From positions 62,001-126,000 of the forward strand of contig NZ_JAATVY010000006.1 of the NCBI RefSeq assembly GCF_011947195.1: a DNA stretch of 64,000 nt, in the 5' to 3' direction. The DNA comes from Planosporangium thailandense (lineage in GTDB: Bacteria > Actinomycetota > Actinomycetes > Mycobacteriales > Micromonosporaceae). Below are positions 15,687 through 25,087 of this stretch, piece after piece (positions within the stretch are counted from its first letter, which is position 1; the number at the start of each line of letters is the position of its first letter). A program made the position numbers and the translations under genes. The notes under the pieces are model-generated. The model was not told where the DNA came from, did no database searches, and saw nothing but the letters and a program-made list of their open reading frames with translations.

Positions 15687-18414
15687 CCAGCCATCCGGCG
15701 ACCTGGGTACGTGACGACAGCCCGAGCTTGGCCAGGATGTTGGACACGTGCACCGCGGCGGTCTTCTTCGAGATGTACAGCCGTCGCGCGAGCTCGGCGT
15801 TGGTCAGGCCTTCGGCGATGAGGGCGGCGACCTCGCGCTCGCGCGGGGTCAGGACGGTCTCGCCGGCTCCCTCGGCGGCGGTGGCCGCCAGGCCGACCCG
15901 GCCGCGGAGGGTGTCGACCTCGGCGACGCGCCAGCCGGCCCACCGCGCGAGCAGCGCGTCGGCGGCGCGGACGTGGTCGCGGGCCCGGTCGGTCTGTCCA
16001 AGGTGGACCAAGCAGCGGGCGGCGCCGGTGTGCGCGCTGGCCCGTACGGGTGCGCGCAGTTCGGCCGAGCCGGTCGCCGCCTCATACCCCTCGATCGCCT
16101 CGACGCTCCGCCCGTCCGCCTCGTCGAGCTGGGCGAACACCAGCGCCTCCCACCCGTCGACCGCCGTGGACCAGGAGGCGCGCTCGGCGAGCGGGCGTAG
16201 CCGGTCGCCGGCCAGGCCGGCCGCCAGCCCCGCCGCCACCACGTCGTGGACCTGCTCGCCGTACGGCGGCCCGATCCGGTCGATCCCCGCGTAGAGGTCG
16301 TCGAGGGCCGCCTCGGCGGCGGGTACGTCCCCGCGCCGGCAGGCGAGGTGGAAGGTCAGCCCCAGCACCGCCAGGGAGGGCTTGCCGCCGGGCTCGGTCA
16401 GGGTCGGCAGGATCGCGTCGACCCGGTCGAGTTCGCCGGCCTCGAGGGCGAGGCCGGCCAGGAACACGCCGTGGAAGTTCGCGCGGCGACCGGCCCGCAC
16501 GTAGCCGCGCTCGCGGCGGTGCCCTTCCTCCAGCGCCTCGACCGCGGCCCGCAGATCCCCGTCCTCCACGGCGAAGCGGGCGCGCCCCTCGAAGTACGCG
16601 GCGACCGCGAGCGCCTCGAAGCCGGCGCGCTCGGCGTCGGCGCGCATCCGTTCGAGCAGCTCGTGGCCCTCGGTCGGCGGGAACGGCGGACCGTTGTTGA
16701 TGAGGTTGTGCAGACCCCGCGCGGCGACCAGCCACTCGCCGGCTGTCTCGGCGTCCTCGATGACCTCCAGCAGCAGCTTGCGCCCCTCGTTCACCCCGCC
16801 GGGCACGTTGAGCAGCGCGGAGCCCTTCTCGACCGCACCGGCGAGCCGTACGTGCGGCAGGCCGAGCTCGTCGGCGAGGGCGATCGTGCGGTCGGCCCAG
16901 GTGATGGCCTCCTCGAGCCGCTCGGTGAGCATGTACGACTGGGCCACCGTGGCGACCGCCTCCGCCTGTTCGGCGCCGGGCGGCAGCTGCCCGATGATGT
17001 CGCGGATCTCGTCGATGAGGACCTGCATCTCCTCGCGCCGCTCGTTCTCCCACGCCAGGCGTACGAGCAGGCGCAGCGCGGCGGAGCGGTCCTGCGCGGC
17101 GGTGGCGTCGCGGGCCCAGCGCCGGGCGTGCTGGCCGGCGTCGGGCAGCAGGTTGGCCAGCCAGGCCGCGCGGGCCGCCCGGCTGCGCAGCTCCAGGTCT
17201 TCGGGGGCCTCTTCGAGCCCCATCTCGGCCAGCGCCAGCGCCTGGTGCGCCGCGCCGATGGCCAGGTAACGCGCGCTCCCCTCCCGGGCGGCGCGGACGA
17301 GGTCGTCGTAGCGGCCGGCACCGTGCGCGTGGCGGGCGACCAGGGCCGGGTCGGCGTCGCCGGCGGCCAGGAGCGCTTCCAGCGCCAGCTCGTGCAGGCG
17401 CCGCCGCTCGCGGCCGAGCAGCTGCTCGGCGACGGCCTCGCGGGCGAGCGCGTGCCGGAAGCCGAACTCGTCGTCACCCGTCTCGACCATCAGTCCGCGC
17501 CGGACGAGGTCGCGGAGCACCTCGATGAGGTCGGCTTCGGGCAGCTGGGTCACCGCCGCCAACACGTCGAAGGGGATCCGGTGGCCGAGCACGGCCGCCG
17601 CCTCCACCACCCGCTGCTGGCGCGGATCGACGTCGTCGAGCTGGCGACGCAGCGCCTCGGCGAGGTTCCACGGCAGCGGCTGGTCACACAGCTGTTCGAG
17701 ATCCACGCCGCCGTCGCCGCCCGCGCGGAGCAGCTCTTCCAGGAAGTACGGGCTGCCGCCGGTCCGGTTGTGCAGCGAGGCCGCCGCCCGGTACGACGGG
17801 GGCCGGCCGGACACCGCCTCGAGCAGCACCGACGTATCGGTCAGCGAGAACCGCTCCAGCCGCAGGTGCGTGACGGTGTGCCGGCGTTCGAGGCGGGTGA
17901 GCAGGTCCGCGACCGGGCTGCGGCGGGTCACCTCGTCGGGCCGGTAGGTGCCGACGAGCAGCCGGCGGCCCGGCAGGTCGGGGATGCGCTCGAACACGGC
18001 GGTGCTCTCCGGGTCGGCCCAGTGCAGGTCTTCGAAGACCACGACCGCCGGCGCCGTCGCGAGCGCCGCGACGATGTCCGTGGCCGCCCGCAACCGCTCC
18101 ACGCTGCTGTGCGCGGGGTCGGCGACCACGTCGAGGGCGGCGCGGTCGACGGCCGCCAGCCACTCCGGCTGACCGCCGCGACCGACGGCGAGCCCGTCGA
18201 CGGCGTCGAGCAGCAGCCCGAACGGCCGCCCGAGGGCGCCCGGGTCGGCCTGCGTCACGAGTACGCGCGTCTCGGCCGGGACGCCGGCCGTCAGCTCCTG
18301 GACCAGCCTGCTCTTGCCGATGCCGGCCTCACCGGCGACCAGCGCGACCTGCGGGTCGGGCCCGGCCGCGAGGGCAGCGAGCCGACGCAGCTCGGTATCG
18401 CGCCCCACCATCAC
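15667..18414 (-). CDS. Large LuxR-family ATP-binding regulator (LAL/MalT type)
   Basis: A 915-residue STAND-type regulator. It has a P-loop near residue 35 ([15 protein letters not shown]), Walker [15 protein letters not shown], a long middle built of TPR-like helical pairs, and a C-terminal LuxR helix-turn-helix ([15 protein letters not shown], then [19 protein letters not shown]). LAL proteins bind ATP and a ligand to switch transcription, often of secondary metabolism or sugar genes; the target here is unknown. The frame is open to 18504, but GGAGGG nine bases before GTG 18414, and the conserved start of the domain there, favour this start; ATG 18411 is the alternative. The 3' end overlaps the amidohydrolase gene by 20 bp. 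Confidence 0.9.
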   Translation of the reverse strand: MMVGRDTELRRLAALAAGPDPQVALVAGEAGIGKSRLVQELTAGVPAETRVLVTQADPGALGRPFGLLLDAVDGLAVGRGGQPEWLAAVDRAALDVVADPAHSSVERLRAATDIVAALATAPAVVVFEDLHWADPESTAVFERIPDLPGRRLLVGTYRPDEVTRRSPVADLLTRLERRHTVTHLRLERFSLTDTSVLLEAVSGRPPSYRAAASLHNRTGGSPYFLEELLRAGGDGGVDLEQLCDQPLPWNLAEALRRQLDDVDPRQQRVVEAAAVLGHRIPFDVLAAVTQLPEADLIEVLRDLVRRGLMVETGDDEFGFRHALAREAVAEQLLGRERRRLHELALEALLAAGDADPALVARHAHGAGRYDDLVRAAREGSARYLAIGAAHQALALAEMGLEEAPEDLELRSRAARAAWLANLLPDAGQHARRWARDATAAQDRSAALRLLVRLAWENERREEMQVLIDEIRDIIGQLPPGAEQAEAVATVAQSYMLTERLEEAITWADRTIALADELGLPHVRLAGAVEKGSALLNVPGGVNEGRKLLLEVIEDAETAGEWLVAARGLHNLINNGPPFPPTEGHELLERMRADAERAGFEALAVAAYFEGRARFAVEDGDLRAAVEALEEGHRRERGYVRAGRRANFHGVFLAGLALEAGELDRVDAILPTLTEPGGKPSLAVLGLTFHLACRRGDVPAAEAALDDLYAGIDRIGPPYGEQVHDVVAAGLAAGLAGDRLRPLAERASWSTAVDGWEALVFAQLDEADGRSVEAIEGYEAATGSAELRAPVRASAHTGAARCLVHLGQTDRARDHVRAADALLARWAGWRVAEVDTLRGRVGLAATAAEGAGETVLTPREREVAALIAEGLTNAELARRLYISKKTAAVHVSNILAKLGLSSRTQVAGWLAKGRRG

Positions 18415-18523
18415 GGGGCTGAGCCCTCCACGTCCGACACGCACGCCGACAGAGTACCGGCGCGACGGCCGTACGCTGGGCAGATCCGCGCCGCGCCGGC
18501 CCACATCCGGGGCGTGCCGCCCA

Positions 18524-18640
18524 TCACGCGTGCCGGCGGCGCCGGTCGCGGCCGAAGCGCCGCCGCTCGGCGGCCTCCTCGATCAGTTCCCGCTGCCGCT
18601 GCTTGACGATGATCCGTACGGCGTCCGAGTCGTACATCAT
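18524..18640 (-). CDS. Small basic protein of 38 residues
   Basis: A short frame missed by ordinary length cut-offs. ATG 18640 (followed by a second ATG) sits 7–8 bases after GGAGGAG, one of the strongest ribosome-binding sites in the window. The product, [19 protein letters not shown] followed by [19 protein letters not shown], is one amphipathic helix with a strongly basic end. Third codon positions are almost all G/C as in real genes here. It lies 109 bp upstream of the LAL regulator on the same strand and is divergent from ktrB. Function unknown; RNA, DNA or membrane binding are possible. Confidence 0.65.
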   Translation of the reverse strand: MMYDSDAVRIIVKQRQRELIEEAAERRRFGRDRRRRHA

Positions 18641-18801
18641 GGTGATCTCCTCCGCTCGATGATGGGACAAGCATCGCCCGGTAAGGACCGCTCAAGCATC
18701 GGCACCTGTTACCTATCTTCGGCCGGTCAGGGGTACCTAGACGGCACCGGGCCGACCTACGTACCCCTACGCACCGCGACAGCCTCCGATGATCCGCCAC
18801 A

Positions 18802-20142
18802 ATGATCGCCATGCGTCGGACGCTGCGACACCCGGCCCGGATCGTGCCCATCGCGTTCCTGGTCGCCATCGCCGTCGGTACCGGGCTGCTGATGCTGCCG
18901 GCCGCGCGCGCCGGCGGCGGTGGACCGCCGCCGCTCACCGCGCTGTTCACCGCGACCTCGGCGGTGTGCGTGACCGGCCTGACGGTGGTCGACACGGCGA
19001 CCTACTGGACCCCCTTCGGACAGGGCGTGATCATGGCGCTGATCCAGATCGGCGGGTACGGGATCATGACCTTGGCGACGCTGCTCGGGCTGCTCGTGTC
19101 GCGGCGGCTCGGGCTGCGGACCCGCCTGGTGGCGCAGGCCGAGAGCCGGGTCGACGACCTCAGTCAGCTCCGTGGCGTGCTCATCCGGGTGGCCCTGCTC
19201 ATGTTCTGGTTCGAGGTCGCGATCGCCGCCATCCTGGCGCTGCGCTTCGCGATCGGGTACGGACAGCGGCCGGCGACCGCGATCTGGCAGGGCGCCTTCC
19301 ACTCGGTCTCGTCGTTCAACAACGCCGGCTTCGCGCTGTACTCCGACAGCGTGATGGGATTCGCCACGGACCCGTGGGTCTGCCTGCCGATCGCCCTGGC
19401 CGTGGCCGTCGGCGCGGTGGGCTTTCCGGTCCTGTTCGAGCTGGTACGGGAGTTCCGCCGGCCGGCCTGCTGGTCGGTGCACACCCGGATCACGGTGTTC
19501 GGCACCGGCGTACTGCTGGCGATCGGCGCGCTGGGCGTACTGCTGTTCGAGTGGACGAACCCGGGCACCCTGGGCCGGTTGGGCGTTCCGGACAAGGTTC
19601 TCGCGGCGGTGTTCCAGGGTGTGATGCCGCGCTCGGGGGGCTTGAGTACGGTCGACTACGGGCAGATGCGGCCGGAGACGCTCGTGCTGACCGACGCCCT
19701 GATGTTCATCGGGGGCGGGAGCGCGAGCACCGCCGGCGGCATCAAGCTGACCACGTTCTTCGTGCTGGCATTCGTGATCTGGGCGGAGATACACGGCGAG
19801 CCGGACGTCGTCATCAGCCGCCGCCGGATCTCGTCGGCGACGCAGCGGCAGGCGCTGTCCGTCGCGCTGCTCGGCGTGGCCTTCGTCTTCGCCGGCACGC
19901 TGACCCTCCTGACGCTCACCTCGTACCCACCGGGCCCGCTGCTGTTCGAGACCATCTCGGCGTTCGCGACCGTCGGTCTGTCCACCGGCCTGACGCCCGC
20001 GCTCCCCCCGGCGGCCAAACTCGTGCTGGTCCTGCTCATGTTCCTCGGCCGGGTCGGTACGATCACGGTCGCCACCGGAATGGCGCTGCGCAGCCGCCGC
20101 CGGCTCTACCGACTTCCAGAGGAGCGACCGATCGTTGGCTGA
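18802..20142 (+). CDS. ktrB: Potassium uptake protein, TrkH/KtrB family
   Basis: A 446-residue channel-like transporter of usual KtrB length. The four pore-loop repeats are visible: TSAVCVTGLTVVD, SVSSFNNAGFALY, MPRSGGLSTVDYG and ISAFATVGLSTGLTP, each with the selectivity-filter glycine. Membrane helices alternate with these loops. It forms the membrane part of a K+ (possibly Na+-coupled) uptake system with the RCK subunit encoded next, whose start overlaps the end of this gene by 8 bp. ATG 18802 is used; ATG 18811 is possible. Confidence 0.93.
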   Translation: MIAMRRTLRHPARIVPIAFLVAIAVGTGLLMLPAARAGGGGPPPLTALFTATSAVCVTGLTVVDTATYWTPFGQGVIMALIQIGGYGIMTLATLLGLLVSRRLGLRTRLVAQAESRVDDLSQLRGVLIRVALLMFWFEVAIAAILALRFAIGYGQRPATAIWQGAFHSVSSFNNAGFALYSDSVMGFATDPWVCLPIALAVAVGAVGFPVLFELVREFRRPACWSVHTRITVFGTGVLLAIGALGVLLFEWTNPGTLGRLGVPDKVLAAVFQGVMPRSGGLSTVDYGQMRPETLVLTDALMFIGGGSASTAGGIKLTTFFVLAFVIWAEIHGEPDVVISRRRISSATQRQALSVALLGVAFVFAGTLTLLTLTSYPPGPLLFETISAFATVGLSTGLTPALPPAAKLVLVLLMFLGRVGTITVATGMALRSRRRLYRLPEERPIVG

Positions 20143-20800
20143 ACCCGGATACAACCAAACCGTCGCGGTCATCGGGCTGGGACGCTTCGGCAGCCAGGTG
20201 GCCGAGTCGCTGGTCCGGTTGGGCCACGAGGTGCTGGCCATCGACGAGAACCCGGAGACCGTGCAGCGGATGGCCGACCGGTTCACCCACGTGGTCCAGG
20301 TCGACTCCACCGACGAGGACGCGCTGCGCCAGCTCGGCGTAGGCGAGTTCGACTGCGCCGTGGTGGGGATCGGCACCGACATCGAGGCCAGCGTGCTGAG
20401 CGTGCTGGCCCTCACCGAGATGAAGGTGCCGCAGATCTGGGCGAAGGCGGTGAGCGCCAAGCACGGCCGGATCCTGGAGCGGGTCGGCGCGCACCACGTC
20501 GTCTACCCGGAAGCGGCGATGGGTGAACGGGTCGCGCACCTGGTCACCGGCAAGATGATCGACTTCATCGAGTTCGACGACGACTACGCCATCGCCAAGA
20601 CCCGCGCGCCGCGCGAGACGCACGACCGTGCCCTCGCCGAGGCCGCGCCGCGGTCCCGGCACGGCGTGACGGTCGTCGGGGTGAAGCGGGCGGGGACCGA
20701 TTTCATCCACGCCCGACCGGAGACTGTCGTCCACCCGGGTGACCTGCTGATCGTGTCCGGCCCCACCCGCCAGGTCGAGCGGTTCGCGGCGCTGCCGTAA
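20135..20800 (+). CDS. ktrA: RCK regulatory subunit of K+ uptake, TrkA/KtrA family
   Basis: A 221-residue cytosolic protein with an N-terminal Rossmann RCK_N domain (AVIGLGRFGSQVAESL; acidic strand end AIDENPE, binding NAD(H) or ATP/ADP) and a C-terminal TrkA_C domain (about residues 140–218). It gates the channel encoded just upstream. The start is TTG 20135, chosen because AGAGGAGCG lies 9–17 bases before it and the coding frame begins there; it overlaps ktrB by 8 bp. The final codons and stop are included in a 37-bp tandem duplication that runs into the intergenic region. Confidence 0.93.
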   Translation: MAEPGYNQTVAVIGLGRFGSQVAESLVRLGHEVLAIDENPETVQRMADRFTHVVQVDSTDEDALRQLGVGEFDCAVVGIGTDIEASVLSVLALTEMKVPQIWAKAVSAKHGRILERVGAHHVVYPEAAMGERVAHLVTGKMIDFIEFDDDYAIAKTRAPRETHDRALAEAAPRSRHGVTVVGVKRAGTDFIHARPETVVHPGDLLIVSGPTRQVERFAALP

Positions 20801-20867
20801 CCCTCGCCGTAGGTCTCAGGATGCGGCGCTGCCGTAACCCCCGCCGTAGGTCTCAGGATGCGGCGCT
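20786..20867 (+). repeat. 37-bp tandem duplication across the ktrA stop codon
   Basis: Unit 20786–20822 is repeated at 20823–20859 with one change (CCCTCGCC versus CCCCCGCC), followed by an 8-base third partial copy. The first copy contains the last five codons and stop of ktrA, so the duplication copies the gene end into the spacer. Confidence 0.9.
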
Positions 20868-20930
20868 CCCCGCGCCACGCCCGGACGCGCCGCGGCCGGC
20901 GGCACGCCCGGTCAACTAGGGTCAATCCTT

Positions 20931-21440
20931 ATGCAGCACTCACACTGCTCGTACTGCGGCAGCCCCTACCAGGCGGAGGCGTCCTGGCCCCGGATCTGCG
21001 CCGAATGCGGCGAGACGACCTGGCGCAACCCGCTGCCGGTGGCGGTGGCGCTGCTGCCGGTCGACGACGTGGACCAGCGCGGCCTCGTCGTCGTCCGCCG
21101 CGACATCGAACCGGCCCGCGGTCAGCTCGCGCTGCCCGGCGGCTACATCGAGGTCGGCGAGTCGTGGCAGGAGGCGGCGGTACGCGAGCTGCGCGAGGAG
21201 ACCGGCCTCGTGGCGGACGCCGCGGAGGTGGCGCTGTTCGCGGTGCACAGCGCGCCGATCGGGACGGTCAACATCTTCGGGCTGCTGCCCGCTCGCCGCG
21301 TCGACGACCTGCCGCCGTCGGCGCCGACCGAGGAGGCGACCGAGTGGCTGGTCCTCACCGAGGCCCACACGCTCGCGTTCTCCACCCACACCCAGGCGAT
21401 GGCGGAGTACTTCACCTCGGCTCACTTCGCGTCCGCGTAG
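20931..21440 (+). CDS. Nudix hydrolase with N-terminal zinc ribbon
   Basis: A 169-residue protein. A zinc ribbon (CSYCG near residue 6 and CAECG near residue 23) precedes a Nudix domain whose box reads GGYIEVGESWQEAAVRELRE then ETGL, with all catalytic Glu residues. Zinc-ribbon Nudix enzymes resemble NudC/NADH pyrophosphatase relatives and ADP-ribose-type hydrolases; the exact nucleotide cannot be told. The 3' end overlaps the convergent polymerase gene by 19 bp. Confidence 0.9.
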   Translation: MQHSHCSYCGSPYQAEASWPRICAECGETTWRNPLPVAVALLPVDDVDQRGLVVVRRDIEPARGQLALPGGYIEVGESWQEAAVRELREETGLVADAAEVALFAVHSAPIGTVNIFGLLPARRVDDLPPSAPTEEATEWLVLTEAHTLAFSTHTQAMAEYFTSAHFASA

Positions 21441-23113
21441 CACTCCACAACGGACACTCCGAGCGGGAACCGCACGGGGGTGGCACCGAACAGCAGCCGG
21501 CGCGCGTCGTCGGCGGCCGCCTCCACCGCGCCGACCACCGCGTCCGCCCGCTCCCGCGGACAGTGCACCACCACCTCGTCGTGCTGGAAGAACACCAGCT
21601 CGGCCGGGGTGCCGGCGAGCGCGGTGCGCAGCCTGGCCAGCAGCGCCAGCGCCCACTCGGCAGCGGTGGCCTGGATGACGAAGTTGCGGGTGAACCGGCC
21701 CCGGGCCCGGGCCGCCGCGCCGTCGCCGGGCGTACCCGCCTCGTCGCCGCCGACCGGTTCGAAGCCGTCGTCGGCCGGCGCGTCCCGCCACGTCATCGAC
21801 GCCGGCGGGCAGGTACGGCCGAGCCACGACCGCACCAGCCCACCGCCCTGGCCGGTGCGGGCGGCGCGCTCCACGTACTCCCAGGCTGTCGGGTAGAACC
21901 GGCGCAGCGCGGCGAGGGCCGGCGCGGCCTGTCCGCCGGTCTGCCCGTACATCGCGCCGAGCAGCGCCACCTTCGCGCGGGAACGGTCGCCGCCGAAGGC
22001 GTCGGCCGCGAGGGCCGCGTACAGGTCCCCGCCGCGCGCCGCCTCGGCCAGCCGCGCGTCACCGGAGACCGCCGCGAGGATGCGGGGCTCCAACTGACCT
22101 GCGTCGGCCACGACGAACGTCCAGCCCGGGTCGGCCACCACCGCGCGCCGGACCACCTTCGGGATCTGCAGGGCCCCGCCGCCGCGGGTGGCCCACCGGC
22201 CGGAGACCACCCCGCCGGGCACGTACTCGGCGTGGAACCGCCCGTCGCGCACCCACTGGTCGAGCCAGGACCAACCGTGCGCGACCCAGATGCGGTACAG
22301 CTCCTTGTACTCCAGCAGCAGCCGCGCCGCCGGGTGCTCCACCCGTTGGAGCACCCAGGCGCGGGTGTTGGGCAGTTGGACGCCGGCCCGGGCGAACGCG
22401 CGCAGCACCTCGGCCGGTGAATCGGGGTGGATCCGCTGCCCGAACGCCTCGCCGATCGCCTCGGTCAGCTCGGCCAGCCGCTTCGGCGGGCCACCCATCG
22501 GCGACGGCGGCCCCAGCAGGTCGGTCAGCAGCCGGTCGTGGAGGTCGGCCCGCCAGGGCAGCCCGTACCGGCCCATCTCGGCGGCGACGAGGCCGCCGGC
22601 CGACTCGGCGGCGACGAGCAGCCGCATCCGGCGTGGCTCGTCGGTGGCCGCGATCCGGGCCCACTGTGCCCGATAGACGCGGGCGACCGCATCGAGCGGA
22701 TCGACGCCGAGGTCGGGCAGGGCCGGACCGGTCTCGAACAGCGCCTCCTGCGCCTCCCCGGGTGGCGCGACGGCGCGGACGGGCGGGTCGGGCGGCACGG
22801 GGGCGCCGGTGAGTCGGGCCCACGCCGCCGGCAGCGCCCGCGGCTCACCCCACCGCCCCTCGTAGCCCAGCAGCAGGGCCTCGGTCAGCTCCAGGTCGTG
22901 GCAGCGCTCGACGCGCGCCCCCGCGTCCAGCAGCCGTGGGTAGGCCTCGGCCGTGGAGGTCCACAGCCACCGTGGCGCGTCGACCGCCTCCCGCGCGGCG
23001 ACGGCGACGCCGAGGTCGGCGACCTCGACGGCGGGGCCGAGCGGCTGCCCGTCGTCGGCGAGGTCGCGCAGGTGGCCGCCGCCCTCGGCGCGGGGATGGA
23101 CGGCGACCAGCAT
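21422..23113 (-). CDS. DNA polymerase I-like protein (family A) with short exonuclease-like N-terminus
   Basis: A 563-residue, actinobacteria-type 'bifunctional 3'-5' exonuclease/DNA polymerase'. The C-terminal half is a family A polymerase: motif A DAGQLEPRILAAVSG (catalytic Asp and the sugar-gate Glu kept), O-helix motif B RSRAKVALLGAMYGQ, and motif C FFQHDEVVVHC. The N-terminal 200 residues resemble a reduced 3'-5' exonuclease fold, but I do not see a full DEDD set. In motif B the position equal to Phe762 of E. coli Pol I is Leu, while the Tyr equal to Tyr766 is kept. It is separate from the main PolA; a repair role is inference. Confidence 0.88.
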   Translation of the reverse strand: MLVAVHPRAEGGGHLRDLADDGQPLGPAVEVADLGVAVAAREAVDAPRWLWTSTAEAYPRLLDAGARVERCHDLELTEALLLGYEGRWGEPRALPAAWARLTGAPVPPDPPVRAVAPPGEAQEALFETGPALPDLGVDPLDAVARVYRAQWARIAATDEPRRMRLLVAAESAGGLVAAEMGRYGLPWRADLHDRLLTDLLGPPSPMGGPPKRLAELTEAIGEAFGQRIHPDSPAEVLRAFARAGVQLPNTRAWVLQRVEHPAARLLLEYKELYRIWVAHGWSWLDQWVRDGRFHAEYVPGGVVSGRWATRGGGALQIPKVVRRAVVADPGWTFVVADAGQLEPRILAAVSGDARLAEAARGGDLYAALAADAFGGDRSRAKVALLGAMYGQTGGQAAPALAALRRFYPTAWEYVERAARTGQGGGLVRSWLGRTCPPASMTWRDAPADDGFEPVGGDEAGTPGDGAAARARGRFTRNFVIQATAAEWALALLARLRTALAGTPAELVFFQHDEVVVHCPRERADAVVGAVEAAADDARRLLFGATPVRFPLGVSVVECYADAK

Positions 23114-23160
23114 GATCCGATTACACCGCAGGCATCCGACACTTCCCGCACATCCCCACC

Positions 23161-23214
23161 CGTGATCACGGAAACTTTTCCGTCCCCGAACACGGAAATG
23201 TTTCCGCGATCACG
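23161..23214. repeat. GATC-ended 23-bp palindrome, copy 1
   Basis: Arms 23161–23183 and 23192–23214 pair with two mismatches around an 8-base loop. The core GGAAACTTTTCCGT is shared with the palindromes at 48888 and 58971. It lies 10 bp beyond the end of the sugar ABC operon on the minus strand, so it could act as its terminator. Confidence 0.8.
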
Positions 23215-23223
23215 GAGGATGGG

Positions 23224-24150
23224 CTACTTGACCGCGCCCGCGGTCAGGCCGGCCTGGATCTGCCGCTGGAAGATCGCGTACACGATGATCATGGGCAGAA
23301 TCGCCAGGCTGATCGCCGCGAACAGCCCCGCCCAGTCGGCGGCGTACCCCGCGTTGGTGTTGATCGAAGCGATGCCCTGGGTGAGCACCCACTTGTCCGG
23401 CGCGCCGGCGATCAGCACCACCGGCAGCAGGTACTGCGCCCACTGGCCGATGATGTTGAAGATCGCCACGCTGACCATGCCGGGCCGGGCCATCGGCAGC
23501 ATGATCCGGAAGAACAGGCGGGTGTGCGAGCAGCCGTCGATCATCGCCGCCTCCGCGACCGACGATGGCAGCGTCTTGAAGAACGCGGCCAGGAAGAACA
23601 CGGTGAACGGCAGCGAGTAGGCGATGTAGACCAGGATCAGCCCGGTGTACGAGTTGAGCAGGCCGAGGTTCTTGACCACGAAGAACAGCGGCACCAGCGC
23701 GAGGAACACCGGGAAGGCCAGGCCGGACACGAACAGGTAGTAGATGATCCGATTGCCCCAGAACCGGTACCGCGCCAGCACGTACGCCGCCATCGAGCCC
23801 AGCAGCATCGTGCCCGCCGTGCCGAGCCCCACCACCAGCACGCTGTTGAGGAAGTACCGGCCCACGTGTGCCGTGGTCCAGGCCCTCCCCCAGTTCGCCC
23901 ACCTCAGGTGAGCGGGCAGCGTCCACGGGCTGCTGAAGATCTCGGTGGTGTTCTTGAACGAGGCCAGGAACGTCCAGACGATCGGAACGATCACCACCAC
24001 CGCCCACACCAGGAGCGCGACCTGGCCGAGGCGGGAGAACAGCCGCAGGTCGCGGGTACCGGTACGGTCGGCCGGACGCCGATGGGCCGGTGGCGGGATG
24101 TCACGAAGCCGTGGCCGCGTCGACGTGCCGGGTTCGGTGTTGGTCGTCAT
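23224..24150 (-). CDS. Sugar ABC transporter permease 2 (MalG/NgcG-like)
   Basis: A 308-residue inner-membrane permease with six predicted helices and the cytoplasmic EAA loop (AEAAMIDGCSHTRLFFRIML) that contacts the ATPase. The frame runs to 24213, but AGGAGG nine to ten bases before ATG 24150 (MTTNTEPG) fixes the start, 13 bp after the stop of permease 1. The closest family match by eye is the NgcG permease for N-acetylglucosamine/chitobiose. It pairs with the upstream permease and the lipoprotein; no ATPase gene is present, so a shared MsiK-type ATPase is presumably used. Confidence 0.9.
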   Translation of the reverse strand: MTTNTEPGTSTRPRLRDIPPPAHRRPADRTGTRDLRLFSRLGQVALLVWAVVVIVPIVWTFLASFKNTTEIFSSPWTLPAHLRWANWGRAWTTAHVGRYFLNSVLVVGLGTAGTMLLGSMAAYVLARYRFWGNRIIYYLFVSGLAFPVFLALVPLFFVVKNLGLLNSYTGLILVYIAYSLPFTVFFLAAFFKTLPSSVAEAAMIDGCSHTRLFFRIMLPMARPGMVSVAIFNIIGQWAQYLLPVVLIAGAPDKWVLTQGIASINTNAGYAADWAGLFAAISLAILPMIIVYAIFQRQIQAGLTAGAVK

Positions 24151-24163
24151 CTCCGGCGTCCTC

Positions 24164-25072
24164 CTACAGCTCGATGGTTTCCCGGCGGGTGACCCGGAGG
24201 GTGAGCGCCGCAAAGGTGATCGTCAGGAAGAACAGCGCCACGCCCATCGCCGAGGCGTAACCGAACTTTCCGAACTTGAACGCGTTCTGGTAGATCTGCT
24301 CCGCCAGGACGGTCGTGTTGTTGTCCGGACCGCCCTGGTCGACGGTGAGCACGTCCACGATCGCGAACCCGTCGAACGCGGCGATGCCCAGGTAGACCCA
24401 GGCGACCTGGAGGGTGTCCCACAGCAGCGGCAGGGTCACCCGGAAGAACAGCGTCGACTGCGGCGCCCCGTCCAGCTCGGCCGCCTCGAAGATGTCCTTG
24501 GGGATGGACGCCATACCCGCGGAGAACAGCACCACGTAGAACCCGACCGCCTGCCAGACGAGCACAGCGATCACCGCCCACAGGGCGAGCTTCGGGTTGA
24601 TCAGCCAGCCGACCGGGGCCAGGCCCAGCTTGATGAGGACGCCGTCGATGAGCCCGGAGGAGTTCGGCCGGTAGACCATGCCGAACAGCACGGCGATGAT
24701 GGGCAGCGCCAGGAGCTGGGGGAAGAAGAACACCACCCGGTAGAACTTCGACCCCCAGACTCCCGACATGGTCGAGCCCCTGCTTCGCCCACCCAGGTTG
24801 AGCAGGAACGCGAAGAACAGCGCGATCGCGATGGTGACCAGCGGCAGGGTGATCAGCATGACCAGGTGATGCTCGATCGCCTTCCAGAAGGCGCCGTCGC
24901 CGGCCATCCTCTTGTAGTTGTCGAATCCGGCCCAGGTCGGCGGTGCGAAGCCCCGCCAGTTGGTCATCGAGATGTAGAACGCCTGCGCGTACGGCGCGAT
25001 CACGAAGACCACGTACAGGGTCACGGGTGCGACCAGAAAGCCGACGATGAACGGGTACCTACCGTGCCGCAT
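24164..25072 (-). CDS. Sugar ABC transporter permease 1 (MalF/NgcF-like)
   Basis: A 302-residue permease with six helices and an EAA loop (FEAAELDGAPQSTLFFRVTL). GGGAGG lies eight bases before ATG 25072; the GTG two codons upstream (25078) is too close to it. It forms the heterodimeric channel with the next gene and follows the binding-protein gene by 15 bp. The operon order binding protein–permease–permease is standard for CUT1 importers. Confidence 0.92.
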   Translation of the reverse strand: MRHGRYPFIVGFLVAPVTLYVVFVIAPYAQAFYISMTNWRGFAPPTWAGFDNYKRMAGDGAFWKAIEHHLVMLITLPLVTIAIALFFAFLLNLGGRSRGSTMSGVWGSKFYRVVFFFPQLLALPIIAVLFGMVYRPNSSGLIDGVLIKLGLAPVGWLINPKLALWAVIAVLVWQAVGFYVVLFSAGMASIPKDIFEAAELDGAPQSTLFFRVTLPLLWDTLQVAWVYLGIAAFDGFAIVDVLTVDQGGPDNNTTVLAEQIYQNAFKFGKFGYASAMGVALFFLTITFAALTLRVTRRETIEL

Positions 25073-25087
25073 GGTCACCGCCTCCCG

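Noticed and set aside
16246-18606. 786-codon plus-strand frame opposite the LAL regulator
   Set aside because: Antisense shadow typical of high-GC genes; composition is Arg/Gly/Val-rich and no ribosome-binding site was found.
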